NCBI GenBank assembly: GCA_963920665.1 | Contig: OY987265.1 | Location: forward strand, 22,883,001 to 22,947,000 | DNA: 64,000 bases | Direction: 5' to 3' | DNA from: Straminergon stramineum | Taxonomy: Eukaryota > Streptophyta > Bryopsida > Hypnales > Calliergonaceae | The notes under the pieces: generated by a model | Database searches by the model: none | What the model was told of the DNA's origin: nothing | The model's input: the letters and a program-made list of their open reading frames with translations, nothing else | Position numbers and translations under genes: made by a program | Shown: positions 53,882 to 64,000 of the stretch, piece after piece | Position numbering within the stretch: position 1 is the stretch's first letter | Layout: each line of letters starts with the position of its first letter

Positions 53882-56518
53882 TGCTTACTACGCAACAAAT
53901 TTGCAACAATTTGAAAAAGCAGAAGTTCATAGGCGACACCACAAAGTCCTGATCTGAAAGTCAAAATCCACAGTGGCTCTTTGCCGTCACTGTATAAACC
54001 ACAGAGTGACGATCCTTGCATTGCCGGCAGTCTTAGATTACAATATGCATGTCCTGCTAGTTTCTTTATCTCTGCGCAGTCGTTCAACTTGTGATGTTGT
54101 ATAATTATCGATTTGGACAGGTCGGTAATTACTCTATTAGAACTAAGTACTTCAAGTATAAATATACAAAGAAAAATTCTACTTGTGCTATCAGCAAGTT
54201 TAAAATTTTTTGCTTAGGATAAATCTACTGAGGCTGACATGCACAGCTTTTCTTTATCATAAGCACAGTCAGAAGACGTAACTTTGGGTGACAACTAACC
54301 TCAAGCAGTCACTGAACAAAGAAATACCAGTAATCCATGCTGAAACAAACATTTAGCCATATACCACAACCATTGAACCCTAAATCACAACGCCTCCACA
54401 TGAACAACCCCCAATATCTGCAGCTTCCAAAAACTTGACTTCAACTTAGACGCGAAGCCTCGTGTGAGATAACATCTTCGAAGTTGTTGCTCCCCTTGCA
54501 ACTGCGTCTGCTCTACCCACCAAATTGCCAAACCCTAACAACAGAGACTAAAAACACCCTCAACAGCTTGACATGAACAACACCCGATAGATAACATGCA
54601 ACAAGTTCTGTTCCCTAACTTCACTCTCAACTCCATCTATCACATATGAATCAATCCCTGTGAGTTCTTGAGCTACCTTTCAACTGTGTCTGTTCCCAGC
54701 TCCAAATTGATAAACCCTAACTTCAGAAAGAAAAGCTCCCTCAAAGCAGCTCCACAGGATGAACAGCCAATGCACCTTGACTTCAACCGGAACACAAGTA
54801 TCGTACAAAGAATCGCTCTCCTTGAGTTTTTCAGCCATCCTCCAACTCTATCCGGGCTTCCCTTTGAATTGCTAAACCCTAGTCGAGAAAACCTCTAAGC
54901 AGGGAGAGAAAGCCAAAACACCCACGACTCTCAGCATATGCAAAGAGCTTCAAAATTGAACTATGCTGCAGAAAAAGGATTATATGTGAGGACTTATGCT
55001 CTGACATTCTCCTACTCCCTTGCAAAGGCTTACCTGGCAGTGCAGATTAGACGAATGGATGAGTAGTTCACCCGCACTTCCCACGGTGTTTTAGGGTGCT
55101 GATAATCTGGTCCAATAGTTTAGCTACGCGCAAGGTGGTTGTTTTTTATGAAGGCTGACAAGCTGATTTTTAGGATCCACGGGTCTCTTGAGCGACAACA
55201 GAATTGGACCACGGTCTGAGGAATCCTGTTCCACACTCAACTGAATGATGTCTGGCCCGCTAAGAAAACATGGACCCCTTCCTGCCTACAAACGGCTCAT
55301 TTTGGAGACAACGACGCCGAAAGGTTCATATTTCAATGTAGGTAAACCCTCTCTACGATACAAATATCATCGGCGGAATTAGACATGTCAGTGCATTGGA
55401 ACTGGAGCGACAGATTACACAGCTTGACTCTGGAAGCGATTTTGCCAAATAAAGGCCATCTCGCAACTTGATAGAACTTTCGAATGAAAATCCAACAACC
55501 AACCAGCTCATCCAACCAAGCTTCCCAAGCACACCAAAACGCTACAACAATTGGTGCAAAATCAACAACCGCTCAATGGAATTCCATTAAAAATTGGGTA
55601 GAAAGATATACCTGCGAGAGATGGTGTCTTTCAGCTGCAGCGAATTATAGCGGCGCTGTATGCCTTGTCCGATAGAGCTCTCTCACTGCTTCGGACGATA
55701 GTTGCACTGCAATCAAACTTAAGTTATATTCTGCAGCATCGACCATCCACCATAGCCGTCTCCAAAGCTCGGAAGCTTTTTTGTGGGTTTCGGAAGAAGC
55801 GAGCCCTCCGACGCGGGACCAAGAGAACACGTTGGTGTTCCCGAGTTCCCAGAGTTCCCTCACGAATTCATGGGACTGTAAGAAGTTGCCCCGTCAGGGA
55901 AGCGTGTGCCCATAAAAATATCAAATTTTTATTTATTTTGTATTACCGGTACAAAGTTCAAATTAACCTACTGTAGGTAGTTTCTTGGAGGTCACACTGA
56001 CGAGTATCTAGGATGTGAAATAAAATTACTGCTTGAAATTTTTTAGCACTATTTTTAATTTTAATTCCTCCTTAAAGCCATAGAAGAAATTAAACTTGGA
56101 ATTGTTTGGTGATCTTTATTTTCTTTTAAAATTAGACTGTTGGAAAAATGTTGCAATTACATTTTCTACACAAATCATTTGAAAATTCATATTCATCAGA
56201 ACATGAGGTCTCATCTGGTAAAACTACAAAATAATAAAAGTACAGTACACTTGTAACTCCTCAGAAAAATAAAAAGATGAATCCACGTCAATGGAGCAAA
56301 AACTGGGAAAAGCATTGCACGAGAATTCCAAAGCAGCCTCCAGCTTCATCAAGACTGCAGTATCACTTAGAGATGTGAAAAGAGACATGCTCACTAATAA
56401 AATTTAGAGCATTGATTCAGAACACTAATAAATTCAGAATCGGTCACAACAACTCGAGACTCCTACAATTGTGAAGGGAATTTCACTTTACATCGACTTG
56501 CATGCAGACTGAAAACCT
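53882..56518. other. Intergenic region between the CRM and NERD1-like genes
   Basis: Holds a degenerate telo-box minisatellite (54376-54885, listed separately) and, at 55480-55900, DNA with more balanced composition and open frames on both strands. One (55645-55863, minus) includes SWSRVGGLASSETHKKASEL but lacks any recognised domain or clear splice partners, so I do not call it a gene. 55920-56500 is AT-rich and should include the 3' UTR of the NERD1-like gene. Confidence 0.45.
54376..54885 (+). repeat. Degenerate ~155-180-bp repeat with a telo-box in each unit
   Basis: AACCCTAA-type boxes lie at about 54376, 54530, 54712 and 54873, spaced about 155, 181 and 161 bp. Two adjacent units align around them: (c/t)ttgcaactgcgtctgctc...ccaaattgccaaaccctaac versus ctttcaactgtgtctgttcc...ccaaattgataaaccctaac; the next keeps ccaactctatccggg...tttgaattgctaaacccta. 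Identity is lower than in the other two arrays. It lies about 550-1050 bp upstream of the CRM gene start. Confidence 0.6.
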
Positions 56519-59500
56519 CTAAATGCCACCAGAATTTCGTCTTTCCACTAGTCTCGACTTTCCTTTACCAGTGCCAAGGTGCTGGGTAACAAAAATTACA
56601 CCCATTACCAATATGAGTACACCCACCAATGTACTGAAAAGGATAGCTCCTGGTTGGCGAGTTTGTACAAAACCATATATACCATCTTCAGTTTCAAGAA
56701 TGAGGTCATTTAACTTGTCGCCAGAGAAATCAGCATAAGTAACAGGAGCTGACGCAGGTGCTGGAAGTTGGAACTGAGTGACATGGCTGCCTTTGGGGGA
56801 AAGGACCACAGCATCCATCTCACCAACTGCGAGAATGGCTTCTGGTTCTCCATTCGTTCTCAGAGCCAATGCTGTCAAGCTGGGCACAACTCTGCGTGTT
56901 CCAATACCTTTCAATTCAGGTATCGTGGTCCAGAAGGCACCAGTCACAAGCTGCCAACGGTGTTCAGCCTCCTGCTTGCGCTTGGGGCCTAAAATAGAAA
57001 AAGAGGTAACCTGCAGCCAAAATATTGAAACGACAGAAACCAGTAAGCATAGGGAATAGTGATAACAACTGGGAAAAGGACACAACGGTACCAAACAAGA
57101 TACGAAATTTACTAAGCTTCACACCTGATGGATCTAGCTAGTGAACAATTACGCATGCCAAAGCGTGGCCCTACCAAGGATATATACTACAAGGACTTGA
57201 GGTAACCACACCAAATTGCGACACTTAAAGTTCTGAGCACAGTCCCTATATTTAGAGTGGTTAAAATTTTAGATACTCTTGATGGCAAATTGAAGAGGTT
57301 CCAACGCATCAAAGAATGCATTATTTGGATACCATGTGCAAAAGTGTACGCGTTCAAAGTTTAGTGGCAAATGATCTAAAACGGATACAAGTTCTAATGT
57401 TGAGATAGTGTACATTCTTAAAATCAATATGGATTCATTGTGCAAGATTTTGGGGTGTCACATTTAGGTGTAGTTACCTTTCGACCCAGAAAGAAGAAAA
57501 GAAGAAAGAAGAAAAGGTCAAGACCAGTACAGCACAGTACCTCTCCACGACTATTGAGGAAGATGATATCACCATGGCTCCCTTTGCGATGGCGTTGGCC
57601 ATCTGAATGTGGCAAAATGATTGGAGCGAGTACTTCAACAAAATCTCCTGAATCTTGCTGGCGGCCAAACCCTCCTAAAGTCTGCGGATATATTTGAAAG
57701 GGAGAGTGTCGGCAAACAGTGCCATTAAATAGTTGCTCCCTCACGGGGACACCTGAAGTAGCAATCGCCCAGCACGGTTTTAGAGCTTCCGTCATTCCAG
57801 TTGGCACTATTCGTGCTGTTCCATGACCTCCAACAGCCTGCAAAGTAAAGAACATTGACAGAGTGGCCCAAATCCTTGACGTTAATTGTTAGAGATTCGC
57901 AAAAGCAGTCGATGCAAATCACTAGCAGTGAGTGAACGGTGAGTAAGAAATAAAATGGATATGAATTTGATGCCTCTCTTTGTAGCTACAGAATGCCACC
58001 CGATAACACACACTCAGAGACACTGCAAAACCTAAATTCTGGACATTGACACGCATTGTGATCAACACCGAATATATTTGAGGTACAACTTTATCCCCTT
58101 CAAAGCAAATGATCAACTAATAGCCCATAAATTGCATTGTTAACAAGAACCACGATCTGCAAAAACGTTCTAATCACCTGGACATGATCTAGAACCCCAT
58201 CACCGTTGATATCAGCATGTAGGCCTCCTTCGGGTAAAAATAGCTGCAACATGTACCAATAACGTGTGATGCATATTAGAAGAAATATCCAGAAACCCAA
58301 AGACTAAAATATATCCAACAAATCCAAAGAAATGGGATATACTTTTAGACGTTCTCAGTAGACGCTCCATACTTACATTGATAAATAAAGATAAGATATG
58401 GCTTATATTTGGACTTGAACCATGAACATCATGAATTCTAGCCAAGTCACGTCCCCTATTAACTACTAAGTTATGGACATGGTACCGAGCAAACACATGA
58501 GTTATGCTCCTCCTAGTAAACTTCTACAAAATAATTGCAGTTAACGTACACCTTATTTTGACCAATTGAGCAAATTAATTACCTTGCAGACAGTGCGGCC
58601 TGTGGCCAAATGAACGGCCTCGATTCCCTCTTTGAGATGTGCCACAACCACATTGGGAACCCACCAATGTGAGGTGTGATTTGTAATCATGGGGACATAC
58701 ATAAATTGCTGCTGTACAAAAATCATTGTATTAATGAACATGGACCCTACCACCACAGTCAAGTTTAATTTTAGAGCTACGATGACAAGCGCAAGAACAG
58801 CAGCTGACGGCAAAATCAATTACTAACTATCTGAAAAATTGGAGTAGCACAACGCACCAGCTCACTCGTGAACACAGACTGTTGCAATGTCATCAAAGAA
58901 AGTGACCTCTCTTACGGACCAAGAATTCAATTTCCTCAGGAACAAGGATTCGATCGTTACCTTTCTAGATTTAGCACCAACTGCAAGATCAGCAGCCTTG
59001 CCAACAATGTTGGCAATAGGATTACCAAGAGAATCTTTGCCTGGAAGATTTTTAGTCGCAGGTTTTTCAGACACCATATTATTGTCCTTACCCTGAACTT
59101 TCTTAACCAATTTTCGGCGATGTTTCCTGAAATGTGCCAACTCAAACCTTGTATCCTCTCTTTGAGTCTGGTTTGAGAGAACACAGCCAAATCAGAATCC
59201 TATTGCACATGAAATAATCAAATACTGGTGCAGAACCAAACGTGATAAAAAATGAATGCCACAAAGAGAAATATTACCCAACGATGTGGCATAACGCCAA
59301 GGACCGACTCCCGAAATTCTCTGCATTGAACCTGCCCCAAAACCAACCATCCCATTTATCTACTTGTACCGCAATAACAGTGTATATATCAGAATACAGA
59401 TGGACGACCAACTTCTTGTGTCTAGCTAAAAGCATTCAAAATCCGTTGCTATCTATAGGATGCCGATCTAATAGTCTCGTAAAATAGAGTGAAGAATCGC

Positions 59501-62057
59501 ACCTCTCCAACATGACGAGTAGCGAGTGAGTTGGCATCCAACCTATAATTGTGTTGAGGTTGTAGTGCGGCAGTGTTAGTATCACGTCGAAAGTCCTACA
59601 CAGATGAACATGAGCTGAAGATCAAATATAAATCTATGACCTCAAAGGTATTTTCCTACAATGCCGGTTAGATTCCTAATCTGTCATGGTATTGGTAACT
59701 CGCGAGGGTCATTAGAATCCAGAGAAGATATGAAAGCCAATCATAACATCAGTGAAACATCATCCTTACCTCACTTTTATGGACCCAACGACGGGTACCA
59801 GTCATACCACCATAAGCGTAGTAAGAGAAATGACGCTCCTTACCACCACCCATGTGCTTCGTCAAATCCTCTTCCTCCTATATCGTATCATAACCCAAAA
59901 CAATATAAATAACTATTAAAGATGCGTTCCTCGACAACCAATTTGGAGGTACCGGACATCAATAATTCGCCAAATTCTATTAAGTGCAAGTTACCTCATT
60001 AGAACCAGCTGAATGTCGGTGACTCTCAACTGCTTTCTCTGCGAGTAACTCCTCTTCAAACGGATCCAAGTGTACCTGAAGGTTCAAGCTCATAACTCAG
60101 AATTCAAGTAATGACTATCAAAAGAAACAAAAATCACAAGGAACGACAGATGCGACACATTCTAAATGCCTCTTAGTTTTCTGTCTCATGTGGGAGATCA
60201 GGCACAACAAGATCATCATAGATCATAACATAAACTCATAAAGTACCTGAGGCTGAACCTCCATACTCCCCCCGACAATGATCAGTCCAGTATCTCCATG
60301 CTTCAAGGTGTAGTTGCTAATGGTTATAGCTACTTCCTTGTGATGAGAACCATGTGGGAAGTCATCCTGTGAATTAAACCACCCGGAAATTACGAAATAG
60401 TAAGCACCACACCTAATGCAGAGTATATCTGGAACCAATCTTGATAAAAATAATTGAAGAACTGCAAAATATCACCCACATTGCAATGAGCTGACTCACA
60501 AAAATAAGCACTCATTTTAGACAAGTGAGAACCTGCACATCATCTTCCCAAAGCTTCTTCAAATTGTGGTCAAAGCAAATGATGTTCCAGCCAGCTGTTA
60601 CAACCACAATCACTTGCTTTTTCAATTCCTGTGATCTGTAAGTTCGTTTCACCTCGCCAGCTGCAAGAGCAACTGGTCTCCTACCAGACCCCACTCGCAC
60701 CCTGTCGGGCAGGAGAGAAACCTCCGCCAATACTCGTGCTTCCGCAAATCCATACTCCGCAAACGAAACCCGTGGATCAATAACCTGCTCCGGCGAATTT
60801 CAATAGTTTAGCGACAGACACAGTCCCCAGCTAACCTTTAGAGCCATACTGAATAATGGACCAAGTAAAACAAGAAAAGTCAGACATCATAGTTAGTCAG
60901 GGAAAGGGAGAAAAGAACGATGACGCTTCTTATCAAAATTTACCATGATTGAAAACACTGGCCAGTGTTTCAATTCAACTCAGTACGGAGCAAATCAACG
61001 TCTAATCAATGATGGAAACCTAAAGTTAATCACAAGACTTAAATAATAAGTTTACCTGAAGTTTGTCTTCTAAGGCGACAACAACCTCAATGTGACCATC
61101 TCCATTAAGGTCGACAACCACTGGTGGCGGCAAGCGCTCGGCTTCGTGCTTTATAAATGGACTATCCTTGTAATGCACCCACGCTTGTCGGAAAGAAAGG
61201 CTCCCCTCATTCTGCTCAGCATCCACAACACTCCATATCACCAGAAATCCACGACAATGCAGTACGCACGCTTCTTCCAACATTACAAAGGAAAGCAGTT
61301 CAGGAGTTAAAAATGTAAATCTATAAGAATAGCAGCATCTTTTTCATGAAAACGGATGTAACGGGAAAGGATTACCAGCGGAATGACTAAATATGCCACA
61401 TCACGACAATTAGCAAGCTGGTTACTGACTCGAAATATGTAGGTCACTCTAATAACCGATCCATCAACATCTTCATTAAAACTAGAGCATGTACCCCTGA
61501 GGCCGATTGGTAGCATGCTTGGCGTGATCTAAATAAACCCTAAAACCATGAGTGGCATCTTCCACTGGTGCACTGTGCGTTCTACAGTGAATTTCTGGTA
61601 AAAACAGGAGACTGAGTATATAAAGAACACAAACTTTAACCTCGTAAATTTTTTCCTTCCAAACATTCCAAACAGAAACTCAGACTCTTAAAATTTCGCA
61701 GACACCACCCTCGTGAAGAGCGAGTGAAGAAAGAACATTATATACACTATCAACCTTTGTTTCCAGCTCCAATTGGAAAAAATCTACTCTATATGCAATG
61801 TAGCGATAGACATCGAGTACGCATTCAGCCCCAGTCACTCTCCTGCATACATACTCTAAGCGATTTCAAGGATAAACATTAAACATTACTATATACACTA
61901 TACATTACTCTAAACATACTCTACAAATTTCCGAAGTAGCAGGTTTCCAAAGAGCGCAAAATTTCCTCACACTCATCTCCGCCACGTCCTTTACCTGGAG
62001 CGAAAAGAAGATGGCGAAAGCAGCGAGCAACAGAATGCCCAAGTCTCGTTTCCTCAT
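56519..62057 (-). CDS. NERD1: FG-GAP repeat membrane protein (NERD1-like), complete, 13 exons
   Basis: Exons (complement): 61995-62057, 61056-61211, 60533-60784, 60247-60366, 59995-60075, 59770-59877, 59503-59595, 59278-59331, 58961-59167, 58583-58711, 58178-58243, 57541-57837, 56519-57010. They sum to 2118 nt, 705 aa, all exons in phase 0; the Arabidopsis protein At3g51050 is about 700 aa. Exon 1 encodes MRKRDLGILLLAAFAIFFSL, a signal peptide or anchor. FG-GAP calcium-type loops DLNGDG (55-60) and DINGDG (432-437) are intact. Other conserved blocks: ERLPPPVVVDLNGDG, ISNYTLKHGDTGLIIVGG, WWVPNVVVAHLKEGIEAVHL, GSHGDIIFL and YGFVQTRQPGA. A C-terminal membrane helix (about 664-684) precedes a short basic tail, giving a type I topology. 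Arabidopsis NERD1 is a Golgi-localised protein linked to exocyst function and root growth; the equivalence is by similarity as I recall it, so the symbol is less certain than the family. Confidence 0.92.
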
Positions 62058-63529
62058 GGCGATCACAATAGCACTCTCCCCCTTGATTCCATCAATCTTT
62101 CTACTTCATCGATCAAGGAAAAAAATTCACGACGTGAGCTAGGAATGCCTCAACCCTATTTCCTCCGATCCGAGGCTCCAAGGCTGAAATTTTAACCAAA
62201 AACTCGATAAGGAGGCTTGAAACGCGAGAATTCGGGCACTGATTCCCACTTGACGAAGTCAGTCCAGACAGTAGCAGAGATTCCGAAAAATGTCTTCGGA
62301 TACGGATCTGCGAGACGAGGTCTAGGACTCTTGGGGTTCATGAATTCAAGTTACTCACCGAGCTTTCTTCGAGCGCGGGTTCGGAGACTGTCTCTTACGA
62401 CCGTGGTTGCCTTGATTGGTTGACACTTATCACCGCGCTTAAAATTTACCTATAAGATAGACCAGCCCATTTCCGCCAGCTTCCTATAACTGCCATCCTA
62501 CTCTTAGCCCCATCTCCATGATAAAACTCACCCCAATCCATTCACTATTATGACAATTTCAGTGCTTTAATTTCAACTTGGGTAATGTGTCTGCCTTTGA
62601 TTGGTAGATACTCCGATGTTAAGTAAATGTAATGGCAGTTATAGGTTTAAGATAGGACATTTATGACTCTAATCTGGTGGCGATTTTATAATTTAGGATA
62701 GACCACTTAAAAAATTCATAGAAATTACAATTTTTATCGAGAAATTATAATTTCACTTGATTTGTGAAACATGCGCACACCTCTGAAAAATATTTGCCCC
62801 TCCTAGCGTTGGTCCTAATATATTCAGATTGTGAATCAGGGTGGTAATAGGTTGGTCTACCTAATACAACCCCTAATCACTTTTTGAGATTATTTATTGG
62901 AACTGCAGGCTCGGTCACAGGGAGAGGAGAAGAGGGGCACGGTCGTGGGTGCTCTTGAGGGACGAGAGCAGGCGGGTTTTTTCTGGAATTGAAACTCAAT
63001 CAATTCAATTCCAATAACATAGAACCAGAGCATGTGGACACAGTTGCTAAATGAGCCAATGATCTCGCACACTGGCTTCTGAGCTTCCAATCCAGAAATT
63101 TTTCCATCGCAATTCCAGCTCATCAATCAAACGCTTGTTTTTTTCTCACAATTCCCTGCACCCACACAAGGCCTCGAGAGTTTGGTGACAATGGTGAGGG
63201 TTTTAGTTGAGGATTTCGGGAAATTTGCTTACGATTACTTCTGACTTATCGCCGTGGGGAAATTGAGCTTCGCAGTCTTGTAGGTTTTGGTCGTTTCTTT
63301 TGAATTTTTTTGTGCCATGCTGCTTGGTGCCATGTCGTGTTTTTTGCGTTGTAATTGGAATTGAGGAGAGGCGTTTGTTATCACAGAATTGAATGTTTGC
63401 ACATAAATTGGAGTACTGGACATCGAGCGAGGAGCATTTCTCTTTGAATTGGGCGGTTTTGGTGTCTGGGTTTAGAAGGCAATCTGGGTGAGGTGTGATT
63501 GGTTTCGACTCTTTCCTTTGGGAGGAGCA
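62058..63529. promoter_or_regulatory. Divergent upstream region of the NERD1-like gene and the last gene
   Basis: About 1.5 kb between the minus-strand start at 62057 and the plus-strand start at 63530. The outer parts are GC-richer (62060-62420 and 62900-63530) and probably hold the two 5' leaders; the middle (62450-62880) is AT-rich. No repeat, TATA box or conserved coding exon is convincing. Confidence 0.4.
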
Positions 63530-63864
63530 ATGGCACCCGAGTCCAAGCTCGACTCAGTTTCTGATGTCGGAAGGAATGAAAATCGCAAGGGCTTCCAAGT
63601 GGATGGAATTCACTCGGAGTTACCAAACCCTAAAGGTGAAGGGTTACAGAAGTTCATGCCCCGCGAGCACATCGTAGGAATGCTCAGTGCGGTGGAGAAC
63701 GGGGTGAAAAATAGGCAAAGAGCCTGGGATGGACTGCTGCAGCAAGGCAACGATTTCTGCAGCAGATTTCAGTTGCCAAATGTTTTGGGAGGGAAAGGAC
63801 GTCGAGCATTGCAAGCGGAAGAAGAGCCAAGGGAGCCTGGGAGAGTCGCTGTTTTGCCCACCAG
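63530..63864 (+). CDS. First coding exon of an unrecognised gene, continues past the window
   Basis: 111 codons plus two bases from the ATG at 63530 to a good donor (CCAG, then gtaatg at 63865). The sequence starts MAPESKLDSVSDVGRNENRK, is polar and charged, and contains MLSAVENGVKNRQRAWDGLL followed by QQGNDFCSRFQLPN, which looks helical. No signal peptide or known domain is visible. A Met 14 codons upstream in the same frame (63488) is an alternative start, but the leader between them (RCDWFRLFPLGGA) looks non-conserved. I do not recognise the family. The rest of the window after 63864 is intron. Confidence 0.6.
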
Positions 63865-64000
63865 GTAATGTAGAGTCTCCATTTACCGTTCAGTAAGGGA
63901 GAGGCTCTATTCACAACATCATTGCTGTAGCATTTGAACCTTTTCCTACAACAATCTAGAAGTTTTCATCATCTTAAATTTCCACATTTATTTTGTGTCA

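Noticed and set aside
63617..63626. Telo-box AAACCCTAAA in the last gene
   Set aside because: It lies inside the coding exon (reading LPNPKG), so a regulatory role is not supported.

Overview
This window is nuclear DNA of a land plant. It holds multi-exon genes with short GT-AG introns, plant-specific protein families (a SRFR1-type TPR protein, an ATL-type RING-H2 ligase, a chloroplast-type NADP-malic enzyme family member, a NERD1-type FG-GAP protein, a CRM-domain protein), many AAACCCTAA telo-boxes, and AT-rich intergenic DNA full of small terminal-inverted-repeat elements. The short introns and divergent proteins fit a non-seed plant, perhaps a bryophyte, but the sequence alone does not prove this.

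Layout. 1-7615 (+): a complete 19-exon NADP-malic enzyme gene (592 aa by my splicing). 11412-12443 (+): an intronless ATL-like RING-H2 E3 ligase, followed by a four-unit minisatellite. About 12.9-34.6 kb: roughly 22 kb with no supportable gene, made of AT-rich sequence and nested MITEs, fold-backs and degenerate tandem arrays. 34608-43658 (-): a complete 26-exon SRFR1 orthologue (929 aa), a TPR-domain repressor of plant immunity. 46632-48090 (+): a two-exon, 69-aa ZNF706-like zinc-finger protein with a minisatellite in its single intron. 51685-53835 (-): a CRM (CRS1/YhbY) RNA-binding protein, probably plastid-targeted. 56519-62057 (-): a complete 13-exon FG-GAP membrane protein like Arabidopsis NERD1 (705 aa). 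63530-63864 (+): the first exon of an unrecognised gene that runs off the window.

The genes do not form a pathway; they look like ordinary single-copy genes around a repeat-rich block. SRFR1 and the ZNF706-like gene are divergent, as are NERD1 and the last partial gene.

The most notable signal is a set of non-autonomous elements that end in CCCNTAA.../...TTAGGG and are flanked on both sides by TTAA. This is the end structure and target site of piggyBac transposons, which are rarely reported from land plants. At least seven or eight copies in several length classes (about 210, 223, 570, 630, 930 and 1380 bp) lie in 8-35 kb, including one inserted into another MITE and one in the last intron of SRFR1. 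A second signal is that three unrelated degenerate minisatellites (12.5, 46.8 and 54.4 kb) each carry one telo-box per unit and sit at gene ends or in a first intron. Exon coordinates were worked out by eye from splice sites, reading-frame closure and remembered family sequences; no searches were run.
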